The notes under the pieces were generated by a model. It was not told the DNA's origin, ran no database searches, and saw nothing but the letters and a program-made list of their open reading frames with translations. DNA of 64,000 nucleotides from Agromyces lapidis (GTDB lineage: Bacteria; Actinomycetota; Actinomycetes; Actinomycetales; Microbacteriaceae), in NCBI RefSeq assembly GCF_009749405.1, contig NZ_WBIQ01000009.1:1-64000 (forward strand), given 5' to 3'. Shown one piece after another: positions 23,789 to 32,410 of the stretch (positions are counted from its first letter, which is position 1; the number at the start of each line of letters is the position of its first letter). Position numbers and translations under genes: made by a program.

Positions 23789-23997
23789 CCGATTCAGATT
23801 CTGCCCCCATGCTGGCCCCGATCTCGTCGGATCGTCAACGGCGAGGCACGTCGGCCCCGGGTTCGATGGCGGATGTCGCGGCGCGCGACTTCTCCTCCAC
23901 AGGGCGATTTGCGTCCGAACCATCCATAGGCAGAATGGCCGATCGTCAGCCATTTCCGACGCGCTGGAATGTCGGTGGGTGCGTGCAGGATGGAGAC

Positions 23998-25485
23998 ATG
24001 GAAGAGCCCCCGACCACCGCGCAGTCTGCGCAGTCTGCGCATGCGGCGCAGTCTGCGCATGCGGCGCAGTCTGCGCATGCGGCGCAGTCCGCGCTGCATG
24101 CGTTGCACGCGCTGGCCGCCCTCGAGCGCGACGTGGCGACGCTCCGCGAGGCGTGGGCCGGTGCGATGCCGGCATGGGGTGCGAACTTCGGGGCGGCGCA
24201 GGTCGACCTCGAGCAGATGAGCGATCCGGGCCTCGTGCGGGTCACCGATGCGCCCGCAAAGACGCGGCGCGACATCGACGCCGTGCTCGCCCGCGCCGCC
24301 GCAGAGGTCGCGAGACGATCCGGGCCCGAGTTCGGCGAGACCGGGCTCGCGAAGGCACAGGGATTCCACAATCCGACGCGGCTCCTCGCCGCGTCCACCG
24401 GGGCGTCGCGCACCGACGCGCAGCGGCTGATCGCCGTCGGTACCGCAACCGCCGAGCGGCCGACCTTCAGCGGCGAACGCGCGCCCTCACGGCATCCGCA
24501 TGTGGCCGCCGCCCTCGCGACCGCGGCGATCGGACTCGAGGCGGCCTCCGCGATCACGTCCATGCTCGATCGTGCCTGGGCGCGGGCGGAGGCGTCGAGG
24601 GTCGACATCGTCGAAGCGGCGCTCGTCGACCTGGCGGCGCAGGTACCGCTCGAGACTCTCATCCGCGGAGTTCGCGAGGCCGAGGCGCGCCGCGATCCCG
24701 ACGGCGGCGAACCCCGCGACGACGAGCTCCGCTCCGAGCGCTCACTGACGATGCGCGAAGACCGTCACGGCATGGTTCACTTGCATGCCCGACTCGACCC
24801 CGAGAGCGCTGCACCGGTCAAGGCCGCGATCGAGGCGCTCGTCAGCGACGCGCTGCGCCGACGCGATCCGGCCGGCGACCCCGCACCGGTCGTCGACGAC
24901 CAGCGATCGATCCCTCAGATCCAGGTCGACGCGCTCGCCGCGCTCGCCCGCCACACGCTCGGGTGCACGCAGACCCTCGCGCCGCTCGCGAAGACCACGG
25001 TCGTCGTGCGGGTCGACCTCGACACGCTCGTGAACGACCTCGGGCATGCCCGCATCGACGGGCTCGACCAGCCCGTCTCGGCGTCCACGGCTCGCCGCAT
25101 GGCCGCCGATGCCGAGCTCATCCCGGCCGTGCTCGGCGGCGAGAGCCTCCCGCTCGACCTCGGAAGAGCCGCCCGACTCTTCACCAGAGCGCAGCGCCTC
25201 GCCCTCGGCGAGCGCGACGGCGGCTGCGCCTCCTGCGGCCAGAACATCGCCTACGTCGAGGCGCACCACATCGACTGGTGGCAGCGAGATACCGGCCCGA
25301 CCGACCTCTCGAACGGGGTGATGCTGTGCAGTTTCTGCCACCACCGCATCCACCGCGACGGGTGGCGGATCGACGCGGGCCCGAGCGAGGTGTGGTTCAT
25401 TCCGCCACCGCACATCGACCCCGACCAGCTGCCCAGGCTCGGCGGGCGGGCGCGATTCGAGCTGCGCGAGAATCGGGCGGCGTGA
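23998..25485 (+). CDS. 13E12/DUF222-family HNH endonuclease-like protein
   Basis: A 495-residue member of the actinobacterial 13E12 repeat family: a helical DUF222 domain (about 60-330) followed by an HNH nuclease domain. The HNH part shows CASCGQ, the catalytic AHHIDWW, the Asn in DLSNGVML, and CSFCHHRIHRDGW, so both zinc-knuckle CxxC pairs and the HNH triad are present. Its role is not established; such genes are often found in many copies and may be mobile homing-like nucleases. Codons 9-30 are a (QSAHAA) run coded by 18-bp tandem repeats. It is flanked by unrelated genes. Confidence 0.88.
   Translation: MEEPPTTAQSAQSAHAAQSAHAAQSAHAAQSALHALHALAALERDVATLREAWAGAMPAWGANFGAAQVDLEQMSDPGLVRVTDAPAKTRRDIDAVLARAAAEVARRSGPEFGETGLAKAQGFHNPTRLLAASTGASRTDAQRLIAVGTATAERPTFSGERAPSRHPHVAAALATAAIGLEAASAITSMLDRAWARAEASRVDIVEAALVDLAAQVPLETLIRGVREAEARRDPDGGEPRDDELRSERSLTMREDRHGMVHLHARLDPESAAPVKAAIEALVSDALRRRDPAGDPAPVVDDQRSIPQIQVDALAALARHTLGCTQTLAPLAKTTVVVRVDLDTLVNDLGHARIDGLDQPVSASTARRMAADAELIPAVLGGESLPLDLGRAARLFTRAQRLALGERDGGCASCGQNIAYVEAHHIDWWQRDTGPTDLSNGVMLCSFCHHRIHRDGWRIDAGPSEVWFIPPPHIDPDQLPRLGGRARFELRENRAA
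24022..24084 (+). repeat. 18-bp tandem repeat inside the 5' end of the HNH gene
   Basis: Three perfect copies of CAGTCTGCGCATGCGGCG (24031-24084), preceded by a half copy and followed by a degenerate one. Each unit adds QSAHAA in frame, so slippage would change length by six residues without breaking the frame. Confidence 0.9.
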
Positions 25486-25602
25486 TTGCGTGCGGTTGCG
25501 ACCGGTGGCTCCTGTGCGCCGAGTGCGCTGCGCTCCTGGGCGCGGCTTCCTTCGATCGCGCGCGGATGTCGCGGACTCGCCGAGCCGACCTCAGTGCCCA
25601 GG

Positions 25603-26544
25603 TCAGGTCATGGCGGCCGCCGACTCGGTGGCGACGCTGCGCACCGCGTCGAGCACCACCTGCAGCGCCGGCGAATCCGCTTGACTGCGCCGATGCACCG
25701 CCGAGACCCCGCGCGTCGAGGCGGGCCGTACCGTCGGAATCGCCACGAGATCGTCATGCAGCACCGGCCGCCCCATCCGAGGCACGAGTGCTACCCCGAG
25801 GCCGGCGCGCACGAGCTCGAGGTGGTTCTCGAACTCCATCGATTCGTGCACGATGCGCGGCGCATTCGAGACGCCGTCGAACAGGCGTCGCAGCCACTGC
25901 CGGCAGATCGTCGAGTCGAAGGTCGCGATCCACTCCTCGTCGGCGAGATCGACGGGTTCCAGTTCAGTGCGCCCGGCCAGCCGATGGTCGCGTCGCACGA
26001 TCACGTCCGCGACATCCGTGAACAGGGGCGTCTCGACGAGGTGATCGGGCATCGCGAGGGCGACGCCGCCCCATCGGTGCACGATACCGAGGTCGCGCTG
26101 CCCCGACGCGACGAGCGCGATGGTCTCCCACGGCTCGCTCTCGCGCATCGGCACCCGCAGCTCGGGATGCTCCGCGCGCAGGCGCGGCAGCACCTCGACG
26201 AGGAGGCCGCGCACCGCGGTCGAGAACGCGCCGATGCGCACCTCGCCCGTGACCCTGCGGTCGGCGCTCCCGGTGCCACCGCCGCCGGCGAGGTGCAGGT
26301 CGGCCTCGAGGCGCTCGAGGTCGGCGAGCACGGTCGCCGACGAGGTGACGAGCTGCCGCCCGGCATCGGTGAGCACGACGCCGCGGCCGGCGCGCTCGAG
26401 CAAGGAGACGCGGGTGCCGCGCTCGAGCCGCTTGATCTGCTGCGACACCGCCGAGGGCGTGAAGCCGAGCGCGTCGGCTGCAGCCGCGACACTGCCGTTG
26501 GTGGCCACGGCGCGCAGCGCGACCACGGCCTCGAGATCGATCAT
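25603..26544 (-). CDS. LysR-family transcriptional regulator
   Basis: A 313-residue LysR regulator. The N-terminal HTH reads VALRAVATNGSVAAAADALG then TPSAVSQQIKRLERGTRVSLLER (shown in parts). The C-terminal co-inducer domain has the usual two subdomains (ELRVPMRESEP ... GLGVALVPRMG). It is divergent from the EamA transporter at 26617. The 72-base gap holds an AGCGATG/CATCGCT inverted repeat. It most likely activates the exporter in response to the exported compound. Confidence 0.9.
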   Translation of the reverse strand: MIDLEAVVALRAVATNGSVAAAADALGFTPSAVSQQIKRLERGTRVSLLERAGRGVVLTDAGRQLVTSSATVLADLERLEADLHLAGGGGTGSADRRVTGEVRIGAFSTAVRGLLVEVLPRLRAEHPELRVPMRESEPWETIALVASGQRDLGIVHRWGGVALAMPDHLVETPLFTDVADVIVRRDHRLAGRTELEPVDLADEEWIATFDSTICRQWLRRLFDGVSNAPRIVHESMEFENHLELVRAGLGVALVPRMGRPVLHDDLVAIPTVRPASTRGVSAVHRRSQADSPALQVVLDAVRSVATESAAAMT

Positions 26545-26546
26545 GC

Positions 26547-26582
26547 AGCGATGCTACCGAATCAGAGATAGAAATCATCGCT
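26547..26582. promoter_or_regulatory. Inverted repeat in the lysR/eamA divergent promoter
   Basis: AGCGATG (26547-26553) and CATCGCT (26576-26582) form a perfect 7-bp inverted repeat with a 22-base spacer, filling most of the gap between the two divergent genes. A LysR recognition role is a guess from position. Confidence 0.45.
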
Positions 26583-26616
26583 GGTGTTTCCGGGTTCCCC
26601 GCGGTGAGGTGGAACC

Positions 26617-27582
26617 ATGACGAGACGCGACATGCTGCTGGCCGCCATGGTTGCGACGCTGTGGGGCGTCAACTTCGTCGTGATCGACTGGGGCATGAAA
26701 GGCATCCCACCGCTGTTCTTCGTCGCGGTGCGATTCGCCCTCGTCGCGCTCGCGGTGGTCGTCGTGCCCCGTCCGCTCGCGAGCTGGAAGACCGTCGTCG
26801 GCGTCGGCCTGTTCATGAGTCTCGGCCAGTTCGCCCTGCTCTACACGTCGATCGCGCTCGGGCTGCAGCCCGGCATCGCGGCCCTGCTGCTGCAGGCGCA
26901 GGTCGTGCTGACGATCGTGGTGGCGGCGCTCGCCCTGCGCGAGCGCCCGAGCCGCATGCAGACGATCGGCGCGCTGGTCGGCACCGTCGGGCTCGGCGTC
27001 GTCGCGCTCGGTCGCGGCGGCGACGCACCGGCGATCGCGGTCGTGCTGTGCCTGCTCGCCGCGCTGTCGTGGGCGATCGGCAACGTCATCTCGCGCAAGG
27101 CCGGCCCGGTCGCTCCGGCGAAGCGCTTCGGCGCGCTGTCATTGACGGTGTGGTCGTCGCTCGTCGTGCCGCTGCCGGCGCTCGCGCTGTCCGCACTCAT
27201 CGAGGGCCCCGACGCGATCGCCGGGGGCATCGCGGCGTTCGGCTGGCGCCCCATCGTCTCGACGCTCTATACGGCGGGGCTCTGCACCCTCGTCGGCTAC
27301 GCGATCTTCAACGCGCTGCTCGCGCGCAATCGCCCGGCGTCGGTGGTGCCGTGGGTGCTGCTCGCGCCGGTGGTGGCGATGGCGTCGGCGGCGCTGCTGC
27401 TCGGGCAGATCCCGAACGTGTGGGAGACCGTCGGCGGGCTGGTGCTCGTCGCCGGGGTGTTCGTCGCGAACGCGCCGCTGCGGCGGCGCGCGGCGTCAGC
27501 GCTTGCCGCCGTCGACCCACCTCGTGTGCGCGCGAAGCCCGTGGAAGACGCCCTGACGGATCACCACGTAGAGAAGCAGTAG
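26617..27582 (+). CDS. EamA/DMT-family transporter (RhtA-like exporter)
   Basis: A 321-residue protein with ten transmembrane helices in two EamA repeats, the first starting MLLAAMVATLWGVNFV and the second around LCLLAALSWAIGNVISRK. This is the drug/metabolite transporter layout of amino-acid or metabolite exporters in the cytoplasmic membrane. It is divergent from a LysR gene. The hydrophilic C-terminal tail overlaps antisense with the small membrane protein gene at 27496-27657, so the true end could lie near the last helix only if that small gene is dominant; the reading frame itself is intact. Confidence 0.88.
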   Translation: MTRRDMLLAAMVATLWGVNFVVIDWGMKGIPPLFFVAVRFALVALAVVVVPRPLASWKTVVGVGLFMSLGQFALLYTSIALGLQPGIAALLLQAQVVLTIVVAALALRERPSRMQTIGALVGTVGLGVVALGRGGDAPAIAVVLCLLAALSWAIGNVISRKAGPVAPAKRFGALSLTVWSSLVVPLPALALSALIEGPDAIAGGIAAFGWRPIVSTLYTAGLCTLVGYAIFNALLARNRPASVVPWVLLAPVVAMASAALLLGQIPNVWETVGGLVLVAGVFVANAPLRRRAASALAAVDPPRVRAKPVEDALTDHHVEKQ

Positions 27583-27657
27583 GCCGATGACGGTTGCAAG
27601 AATGATTGCCGCCCATGACGCGACCGTGACAAGAATCAACTGCTGTTCGACATCCAC
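27496..27657 (-). CDS. Small one-helix membrane protein
   Basis: A 53-residue frame with one transmembrane helix (LILVTVASWAAIILATVIGL...) followed by YVVIRQGVFHGLRAHTRWV, ending DGGKR. The tail pattern (a helix, then VFHGLRAHxxWV) is reminiscent of small actinobacterial membrane proteins of unknown role. It starts with GTG at 27657 without a clear ribosome binding site. Its 3' half is antisense to the EamA gene, so one of the two ends may be misjudged. Confidence 0.5.
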   Translation of the reverse strand: MDVEQQLILVTVASWAAIILATVIGLLLLYVVIRQGVFHGLRAHTRWVDGGKR

Positions 27658-27728
27658 AACTGCCACCGTAGTGGCCCGAGGACTTCGCGTCCGACGCGTG
27701 TCCCGAGCCCCGAACGGAGGAGGACGCA

Positions 27729-28370
27729 TTGCCCGATCGCCCCCGAGGCATCCCATCGGATACCGCGGCGGGTGCCGCACTGCTCGCGATCGCGCGAGGC
27801 GAGCGCGTTCCGTCGCACGCGATTCGCGAGCGCGGCCTCGTCGAGGCTGTTCCCGAGCTCGCCGCACTCGCGACGACCCCACAAGATCCGGAGTGGCATC
27901 CCGAGGGCGACGTACTCGTGCACTCATTGGGGGCGGCCGATCTCGCGGCCGCATACGCCGTCGAGCACGGGGTCGACGACGACCGCCGCGCGCTGCTCGT
28001 GTTCGCCGCGCTCTTCCACGACATCGGCAAGCCCGACACCACCCGCCGCAGAGACGGGCGCATCATCTCGTACGGCCACGCCGAGCGCGGCGCCCAGGTG
28101 ATCCGGTCGATGGGGCGACGGCTGCGGCTCCCCCAGCCGCTCGTGATCGCGGCCGCCGCCATCGCCGAGACCCACATGGCGCCCGCCTCGGTGCAGGGCG
28201 AGCCCTCGGCGCGGGCGGTGCGCCGGCTCCGAGCACGTCTCGAGGAAGCCGGCACCTCGCTCGACGACTGGGCGGTCGTCGTGCGCTGCGACGGCGAGGC
28301 GCGCGGCTCGGCGGCGCGACCGGATGCCTCGGTGCCGTGGTTGCGCGTCGCGGGCACGCTCGATTGCTGA
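27729..28370 (+). CDS. HD-domain phosphohydrolase
   Basis: A 213-residue HD-superfamily protein. Metal ligands: the first His in VLVHSLGAADLA, the central FHDIGKP pair and the later YGHAERGAQV. This pattern matches small HD proteins acting on nucleotides or RNA ends (similar to the HD domain attached to CCA-adding enzymes). It starts with TTG at 27729, justified by a GGAGGAGG run 7 bases upstream and by the absence of an in-frame ATG/GTG before the fold. It stands alone. The substrate is unknown. Confidence 0.82.
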   Translation: MPDRPRGIPSDTAAGAALLAIARGERVPSHAIRERGLVEAVPELAALATTPQDPEWHPEGDVLVHSLGAADLAAAYAVEHGVDDDRRALLVFAALFHDIGKPDTTRRRDGRIISYGHAERGAQVIRSMGRRLRLPQPLVIAAAAIAETHMAPASVQGEPSARAVRRLRARLEEAGTSLDDWAVVVRCDGEARGSAARPDASVPWLRVAGTLDC

Positions 28371-28413
28371 GACCCGGTTCCGAACCGTCGCCACCGCTTG
28401 CTAGCGTGGCCGG

Positions 28414-29205
28414 ATGGAGGAGCAGCTCGCACCCGTCCTCGACCACCTCGACCGGGCCGACCCCGGCGAGATCGTCGGCGTCTACCGGTACGGCTCGGCC
28501 GAGTCGGGCGGGCTCCGCCCCGACAGCGACCTCGACGTCCTCGTGCTGACACGGCGCGCGCTCACCGCCGACGAGCGCGCGGCGCTGACGCGGGCACTGC
28601 TCGACGCGTCGAGCGGTTCGGCGCACCCTCTCGCGCTGTCCGACGGCAGCACGGGCCGCCCGCTCGAGCTCACGTGCGTGATCGTCGACGAGCACCGACG
28701 GTGGCCGGTACCGGCCGAGCACGACTTCCAGTACGGCGAGTGGCTGCGCGCCGACATCGAGGGCGGGCAGACGCTGGAGCCGACCAACGACCCCGACGTG
28801 CCGATCCTGCTCGCGACGGCGCAGACCGCGCACCGGGTGCTGCGCGGTCGCCCGCTCGCCGAGGTGCTCGACCGGGTGACGCAGGCGGAGCTGCGCGAGG
28901 CGATGCTCGCGAGCATCCCCGACATCCTCGGCGAGATCGTCGGCGACGAGCGCAACACGCTGCTCGCCTTCGCCCGCATCGTCACGACGCTGCGCACCGG
29001 CGAGATCGTGCCGAAGGATGTCGCGGCCGCGGCGGTGGCGGCCACGCTGGAGCCGAGCGACCGGGCACTGCTCGACCGCGCACGGGCGGGCTACCTCGGT
29101 GAGGCCGACGACGACTGGACCGGCCTCGGCGACGAGGTCACCGCGCTCGCCCACACGCTCGCGGCGCAGGCGCAGCGACTCGCAGCGGCCGACGGGATCG
29201 CGTAG
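28414..29205 (+). CDS. AadA-like aminoglycoside (3'')(9) nucleotidyltransferase
   Basis: A 263-residue nucleotidyltransferase resembling ANT(3'')(9), which adenylylates streptomycin and spectinomycin. Metal-binding motif: YGSAESGGLRPDSDLD with Asp39 and Asp41; the catalytic Glu85 in LELTCV; C-terminal DUF4111 helical domain with DERNTLLAFARI, TTLRTGEIVPKDVA and ARAGYLGE, which are typical AadA positions. Length equals AadA (about 260). There is no integron attC, IS or transposon close by, so it appears to be a resident chromosomal gene. Activity on antibiotics is inferred from family only. Confidence 0.83.
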   Translation: MEEQLAPVLDHLDRADPGEIVGVYRYGSAESGGLRPDSDLDVLVLTRRALTADERAALTRALLDASSGSAHPLALSDGSTGRPLELTCVIVDEHRRWPVPAEHDFQYGEWLRADIEGGQTLEPTNDPDVPILLATAQTAHRVLRGRPLAEVLDRVTQAELREAMLASIPDILGEIVGDERNTLLAFARIVTTLRTGEIVPKDVAAAAVAATLEPSDRALLDRARAGYLGEADDDWTGLGDEVTALAHTLAAQAQRLAAADGIA

Positions 29206-29330
29206 CGGTATCAGGCTCTCGCGACCACATAGATGCTCGCGACGCGAGCGGGCCGACACCCGGGTGTAGCCTGCGAGCACCGCTGCGACCGGGCCTCGGC
29301 GCATCGAACCCCGCCACCGAGGAGCGACCC

Positions 29331-29741
29331 GTGCGCCTACGTGCCGTCGACATCGTCGACGTCTTCGTCTACCTCGTCGTGCTCGGGCTGTTCACCCAGT
29401 TCTTCCCCGCCGTCATCGCCGAGTCGTTCATCGTCTCGCTGCTCACGGCGGTGCTGTTCAAGGTCGCGCTCGAGGTCATCGCGGTCTTCAAGACGCGCAT
29501 CCTCGATCGGGTGCGCACGTCGCGCACGCCCGCGCTCAAGACGCTGAACGCGGCCCATCTGCTGCTGCTCGGAGCGGGCAGCAAGTTCCTCATCCTGTGG
29601 CTCACCGGCCTGCTGTTCGGCGACGCGGTGCAGCTCGGCGGGTTCTTCTCGGTCACGCTGCTCATCATCGTGCTCATGGTCGCGCGTCTCGGCATCCGCC
29701 TGCTCATCGACGGCACCCGACCGCGCGACGGGAGCGCGTAG
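29331..29741 (+). CDS. Four-helix membrane protein of unknown function
   Basis: A 136-residue integral membrane protein with four hydrophobic segments (about 7-28, 33-50, 70-92, 100-124) and a basic loop between helices two and three (KTRILDRVRTSRTPALK). It starts with GTG after a GAGGAG run. No motif gives a function. It lies alone between the AadA-like and ASCH genes, all on the plus strand but with separate leaders. Confidence 0.65.
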   Translation: MRLRAVDIVDVFVYLVVLGLFTQFFPAVIAESFIVSLLTAVLFKVALEVIAVFKTRILDRVRTSRTPALKTLNAAHLLLLGAGSKFLILWLTGLLFGDAVQLGGFFSVTLLIIVLMVARLGIRLLIDGTRPRDGSA

Positions 29742-29776
29742 CCGCACGCGGCGAAGCGGCCTGCCACACTGGCAGG

Positions 29777-30283
29777 ATGCCGAACGCACCGATCGACCAC
29801 GACGCCGCGCTCACGATGTGGGCCGAGTACCGCGCCGCGCACCCGACGGTCGCGACCGACGCCGAGGCGCCGTCGGTCGAGCGGTTCGGCGACCACCCCG
29901 AGCTGACCGACGAACTGCTGAGGCTCGTGCGCGACGGCACGAAACGCGCGACCGCGACGCTCGTCGCCGAGTTCGAGGCCGAGGGGCAGGCGCTCCCCCG
30001 CGTCGGCAGCCACTGGATCGCGTGCGACTCGACCGGCGCACCCCGGGTCATCCTGCGCAGCACCGAGCTGCGCATCGGGCCGTTCACGAGCGTCGACGCG
30101 GAATTCGCGTACGACGAGGGCGAGGACGACCGCTCGCTCGACTCCTGGCGCGAGAACCACGCGCGGTACTGGCGACGCACGGCAGACGCCATCGGCATCG
30201 AATGGACCGAGCAGCACGAGGTCGTCTTCGAGCGCTTCGACGTGGTCTGGCCGCCCGAGGCCGCGAGCGCCGGGGCGGCGTAG
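29777..30283 (+). CDS. ASCH-domain protein
   Basis: A 168-residue protein with an ASCH fold (RNA-binding-like PUA-related domain). The GxKxxT signature appears as RDGTKRATATLV, with the following strands PRVGSHWIACDSTGAPRVILRS and the closing WRENHARYW ... VVFERFDVVW (shown in pieces). Such proteins bind modified nucleosides or RNA, and some hydrolyse N4-acetylcytidine; the Lys and Thr in GTKRAT are the family's catalytic positions. Cytoplasmic. The start at 29777 follows GGCAGG. Confidence 0.82.
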   Translation: MPNAPIDHDAALTMWAEYRAAHPTVATDAEAPSVERFGDHPELTDELLRLVRDGTKRATATLVAEFEAEGQALPRVGSHWIACDSTGAPRVILRSTELRIGPFTSVDAEFAYDEGEDDRSLDSWRENHARYWRRTADAIGIEWTEQHEVVFERFDVVWPPEAASAGAA

Positions 30284-30539
30284 TCGAGGCCCGCGCCGCT
30301 CGATCAGCCCACGGGCGAGCGCGCAGACCCGCCCCCAGTACAGGGGAAGCGACGGCCGCCCCGCGCCTCACTCGGGGCCCGCAGATGCCCCGTATCACGC
30401 GGGAATGCGGACTTCGAGGGCGGTCAGAGCCCGATGCGGCGCCGCGAACATTGCTCTGACCGGCGCGCGCCCCGAGGTGTAGATTCCGGTCATCGCACCC
30501 GGTGGCGGGCGCGGAACGCATCCGAACTGGGGGGTCACG

Positions 30540-31439
30540 ATGCGAGACATCGACGAAGCTGTGGCGCGCTCGCGCGAGGTCGAGGACGAGGTGCTCGGCC
30601 GTCCCGACGTGCTGCGAATGGGCGTGGGATATCGCGAGCGGGGAGGCACGACGACCGATGAGGTCGTGATCCGCGTATACGTCGAGAAGAAGCTGCCGCT
30701 CGACGAACTGCCCGAGGAGCGGCGGATCCCGGCCGAGGTGAACGGCGTGCCGACCGACGTCATCGAGGCCCGGCCCGTGACCCTGGCCGACGTCAAGGGC
30801 TTCAAGGAGCGCCCGGTGCCGTGCGGCCTCGAGATCTCGCTCGTCGGCGCGAACACCGACCTCTACAGCGGCACGAGCGGCTGCTTCGTGAACAAGAACG
30901 GCAGCGACGGCGTCTACCTGCTGACCGCGGCCCACGTGCTGAGGAACCTGCACCACCAGATGATGGACGGGATCGTCTACCAGGCCGTGCCCGTCGGCTG
31001 GATCAACCGCGTCGCGCTCACGACCGACTCGATCTTCGGCGGCACCGTCGACGCGGGCGTCGCGAAGATGGACAGCGATGTCGGACACACGAACTACGTG
31101 TGGAAGATCGGCAACCTCACCGGATCGGCCGACCCCGTGCTCGGCAGTGCGGTCAAGAAGCACGGGCGCACCACCGACTACACCGCGGGCACCGTCAGCG
31201 CGGTCAACCTCACGATGGAACTCGAGGGCAAGACGTTCCGCGATCTCATCGAGGTCAGGCCGGATGCCGCGTACCCGACGTTCTGCGACGAGGGCGACTC
31301 GGGCTCACCGCTCGTCAACGGCCCGAACCAGATCATCGGCATCGTGATGGCGACCGATCGCTACTACGGCTACGCCTGCAGGATCGACCACGTCTTCGAC
31401 GAGCTCGGTGTGACGCTCGCCGCCCTGCCGGGCGAGTGA
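30540..31439 (+). CDS. Trypsin-like serine protease without signal peptide
   Basis: A 299-residue protein with a chymotrypsin-fold core. The triad is readable: His132 in LLTAAHVL, Asp171 in VDAGVAKMD and Ser254 in CDEGDSGSPLV. About 90 residues precede the protease domain (EVVIRVYVEKKLP, then DVIEARPV), resembling the pro-region of bacterial NAL1-like or S1-type proteases. There is no signal peptide or TM helix, so it is predicted to be cytoplasmic, or exported by an unknown route. It has its own 250-base leader, which shows no clear promoter. Confidence 0.83.
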   Translation: MRDIDEAVARSREVEDEVLGRPDVLRMGVGYRERGGTTTDEVVIRVYVEKKLPLDELPEERRIPAEVNGVPTDVIEARPVTLADVKGFKERPVPCGLEISLVGANTDLYSGTSGCFVNKNGSDGVYLLTAAHVLRNLHHQMMDGIVYQAVPVGWINRVALTTDSIFGGTVDAGVAKMDSDVGHTNYVWKIGNLTGSADPVLGSAVKKHGRTTDYTAGTVSAVNLTMELEGKTFRDLIEVRPDAAYPTFCDEGDSGSPLVNGPNQIIGIVMATDRYYGYACRIDHVFDELGVTLAALPGE

Positions 31440-31454
31440 GGCGGTTCGCACGCG

Positions 31455-32162
31455 TCACCCGGAGCGCAGTTCTTCCGCGATCGCTTCGCCGAGCACTCGC
31501 GCGCCCTGCTCAGTCGGATGCAACCCGTCGTACGACATCCCGTCGGCGAACCCGCCGTCGGCGCTGCGCAGGCCGGCCGACGCGTCGACGAACCGCCAAC
31601 CCCGATCATCGGCGAGCGCCTCGAGTTGCTCGTTGTAGTTCACGGCAGCCTCGGGAAACACGCCCGCCGGCGGAATCGACGAGACAACGACCTCTGCGAT
31701 GCCGACGGTCGCCACGATGCGATCGAGATTCGCCGCCGTCTCGGTGAACGGAACGCCGAAGGCGAGGTCGTTCGTTCCCGCGAGCACGACGAGCACGTCG
31801 GCGTCGTACGCGGTGACCGAGTCGGCCATGAGCGAGGTCTGCGCGCCCCACTCGGCCCAGCCGCCGGCGAACCCCACGCCCTCGTCGACCACGTACGCGG
31901 CCCACGACTCGCTGCCGAGGTCGCCGTTCGCGAGGTCGGGGCTGTTCGCATCGGTGATCGAGTCGCCGACGACGGCGAACGTCGCCGGCGTCTCGGTGCG
32001 GTCGGGCGAGGCGGATGCCACGGCAGAGCTCGTTCCACCCGTCGGCCCTGGACCCCCGCTCGACGAGCACGCGGCCAGGGCGAGGCACGCCAGCGCTGTT
32101 GCGGCGGCCGCGCGCCCGTGCCGCGCGACACGTCTCACCACGCGATCTGCCGAATCGCCCAT
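31455..32162 (-). CDS. SGNH/GDSL hydrolase, lipoprotein
   Basis: A 235-residue secreted esterase/lipase-type enzyme. The N-terminus has a basic part, a hydrophobic core and the lipobox LALAAC with Cys32 as lipid anchor, then a Ser/Gly/Pro linker. Catalytic blocks: VVGDSIT (Ser68), a Gly around GGWAEWG, AGTND (Asn131) and DGLHPTEQG with the Asp/His pair. It is attached to the outside of the membrane and probably acts on esters of cell-wall or external sugars or lipids. It converges on the protease gene. Confidence 0.88.
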   Translation of the reverse strand: MGDSADRVVRRVARHGRAAAATALACLALAACSSSGGPGPTGGTSSAVASASPDRTETPATFAVVGDSITDANSPDLANGDLGSESWAAYVVDEGVGFAGGWAEWGAQTSLMADSVTAYDADVLVVLAGTNDLAFGVPFTETAANLDRIVATVGIAEVVVSSIPPAGVFPEAAVNYNEQLEALADDRGWRFVDASAGLRSADGGFADGMSYDGLHPTEQGARVLGEAIAEELRSG

Positions 32163-32317
32163 GCTGCGAGTCTACGAATCAGCGGGCCGACGATCGGGTG
32201 AACGCTCGGCGGCCGATGCGCGCCGTGATTCGCGGCCGGTGTCGTCTGCTGCTGGCGGGCGGTCGCCGTCGCCACCGAGAAGGCGCCCGCCGACCGGGAC
32301 CTCCCCATGGGCAGCCC

Positions 32318-32352
32318 TGCCCATTCTGGTGCTGCCGCCCCGTCGCTAGCCT
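32318..32352 (+). promoter_or_regulatory. Conserved promoter block of small secreted protein A
   Basis: TGCCCATTC (32318-32326), 20 bases, TAGCCT (32347-32352). The same two boxes with the same 20-base gap occur before paralog B (39158-39192), while the gap sequence differs. TAGCCT fits an actinobacterial -10. Distance to the ATG is 58 bases here and 55 there. Confidence 0.6.
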
Positions 32353-32410
32353 CGGGACGAGTCGGCGGGGGCAACCGCTCCTGACGGAACCGCGATGAAG
32401 GGGAACACAG

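Noticed and set aside
28414-29205. Integron cassette carrying aadA
   Set aside because: No attC-like palindrome, integrase or second cassette is seen; codon use matches the neighbours.
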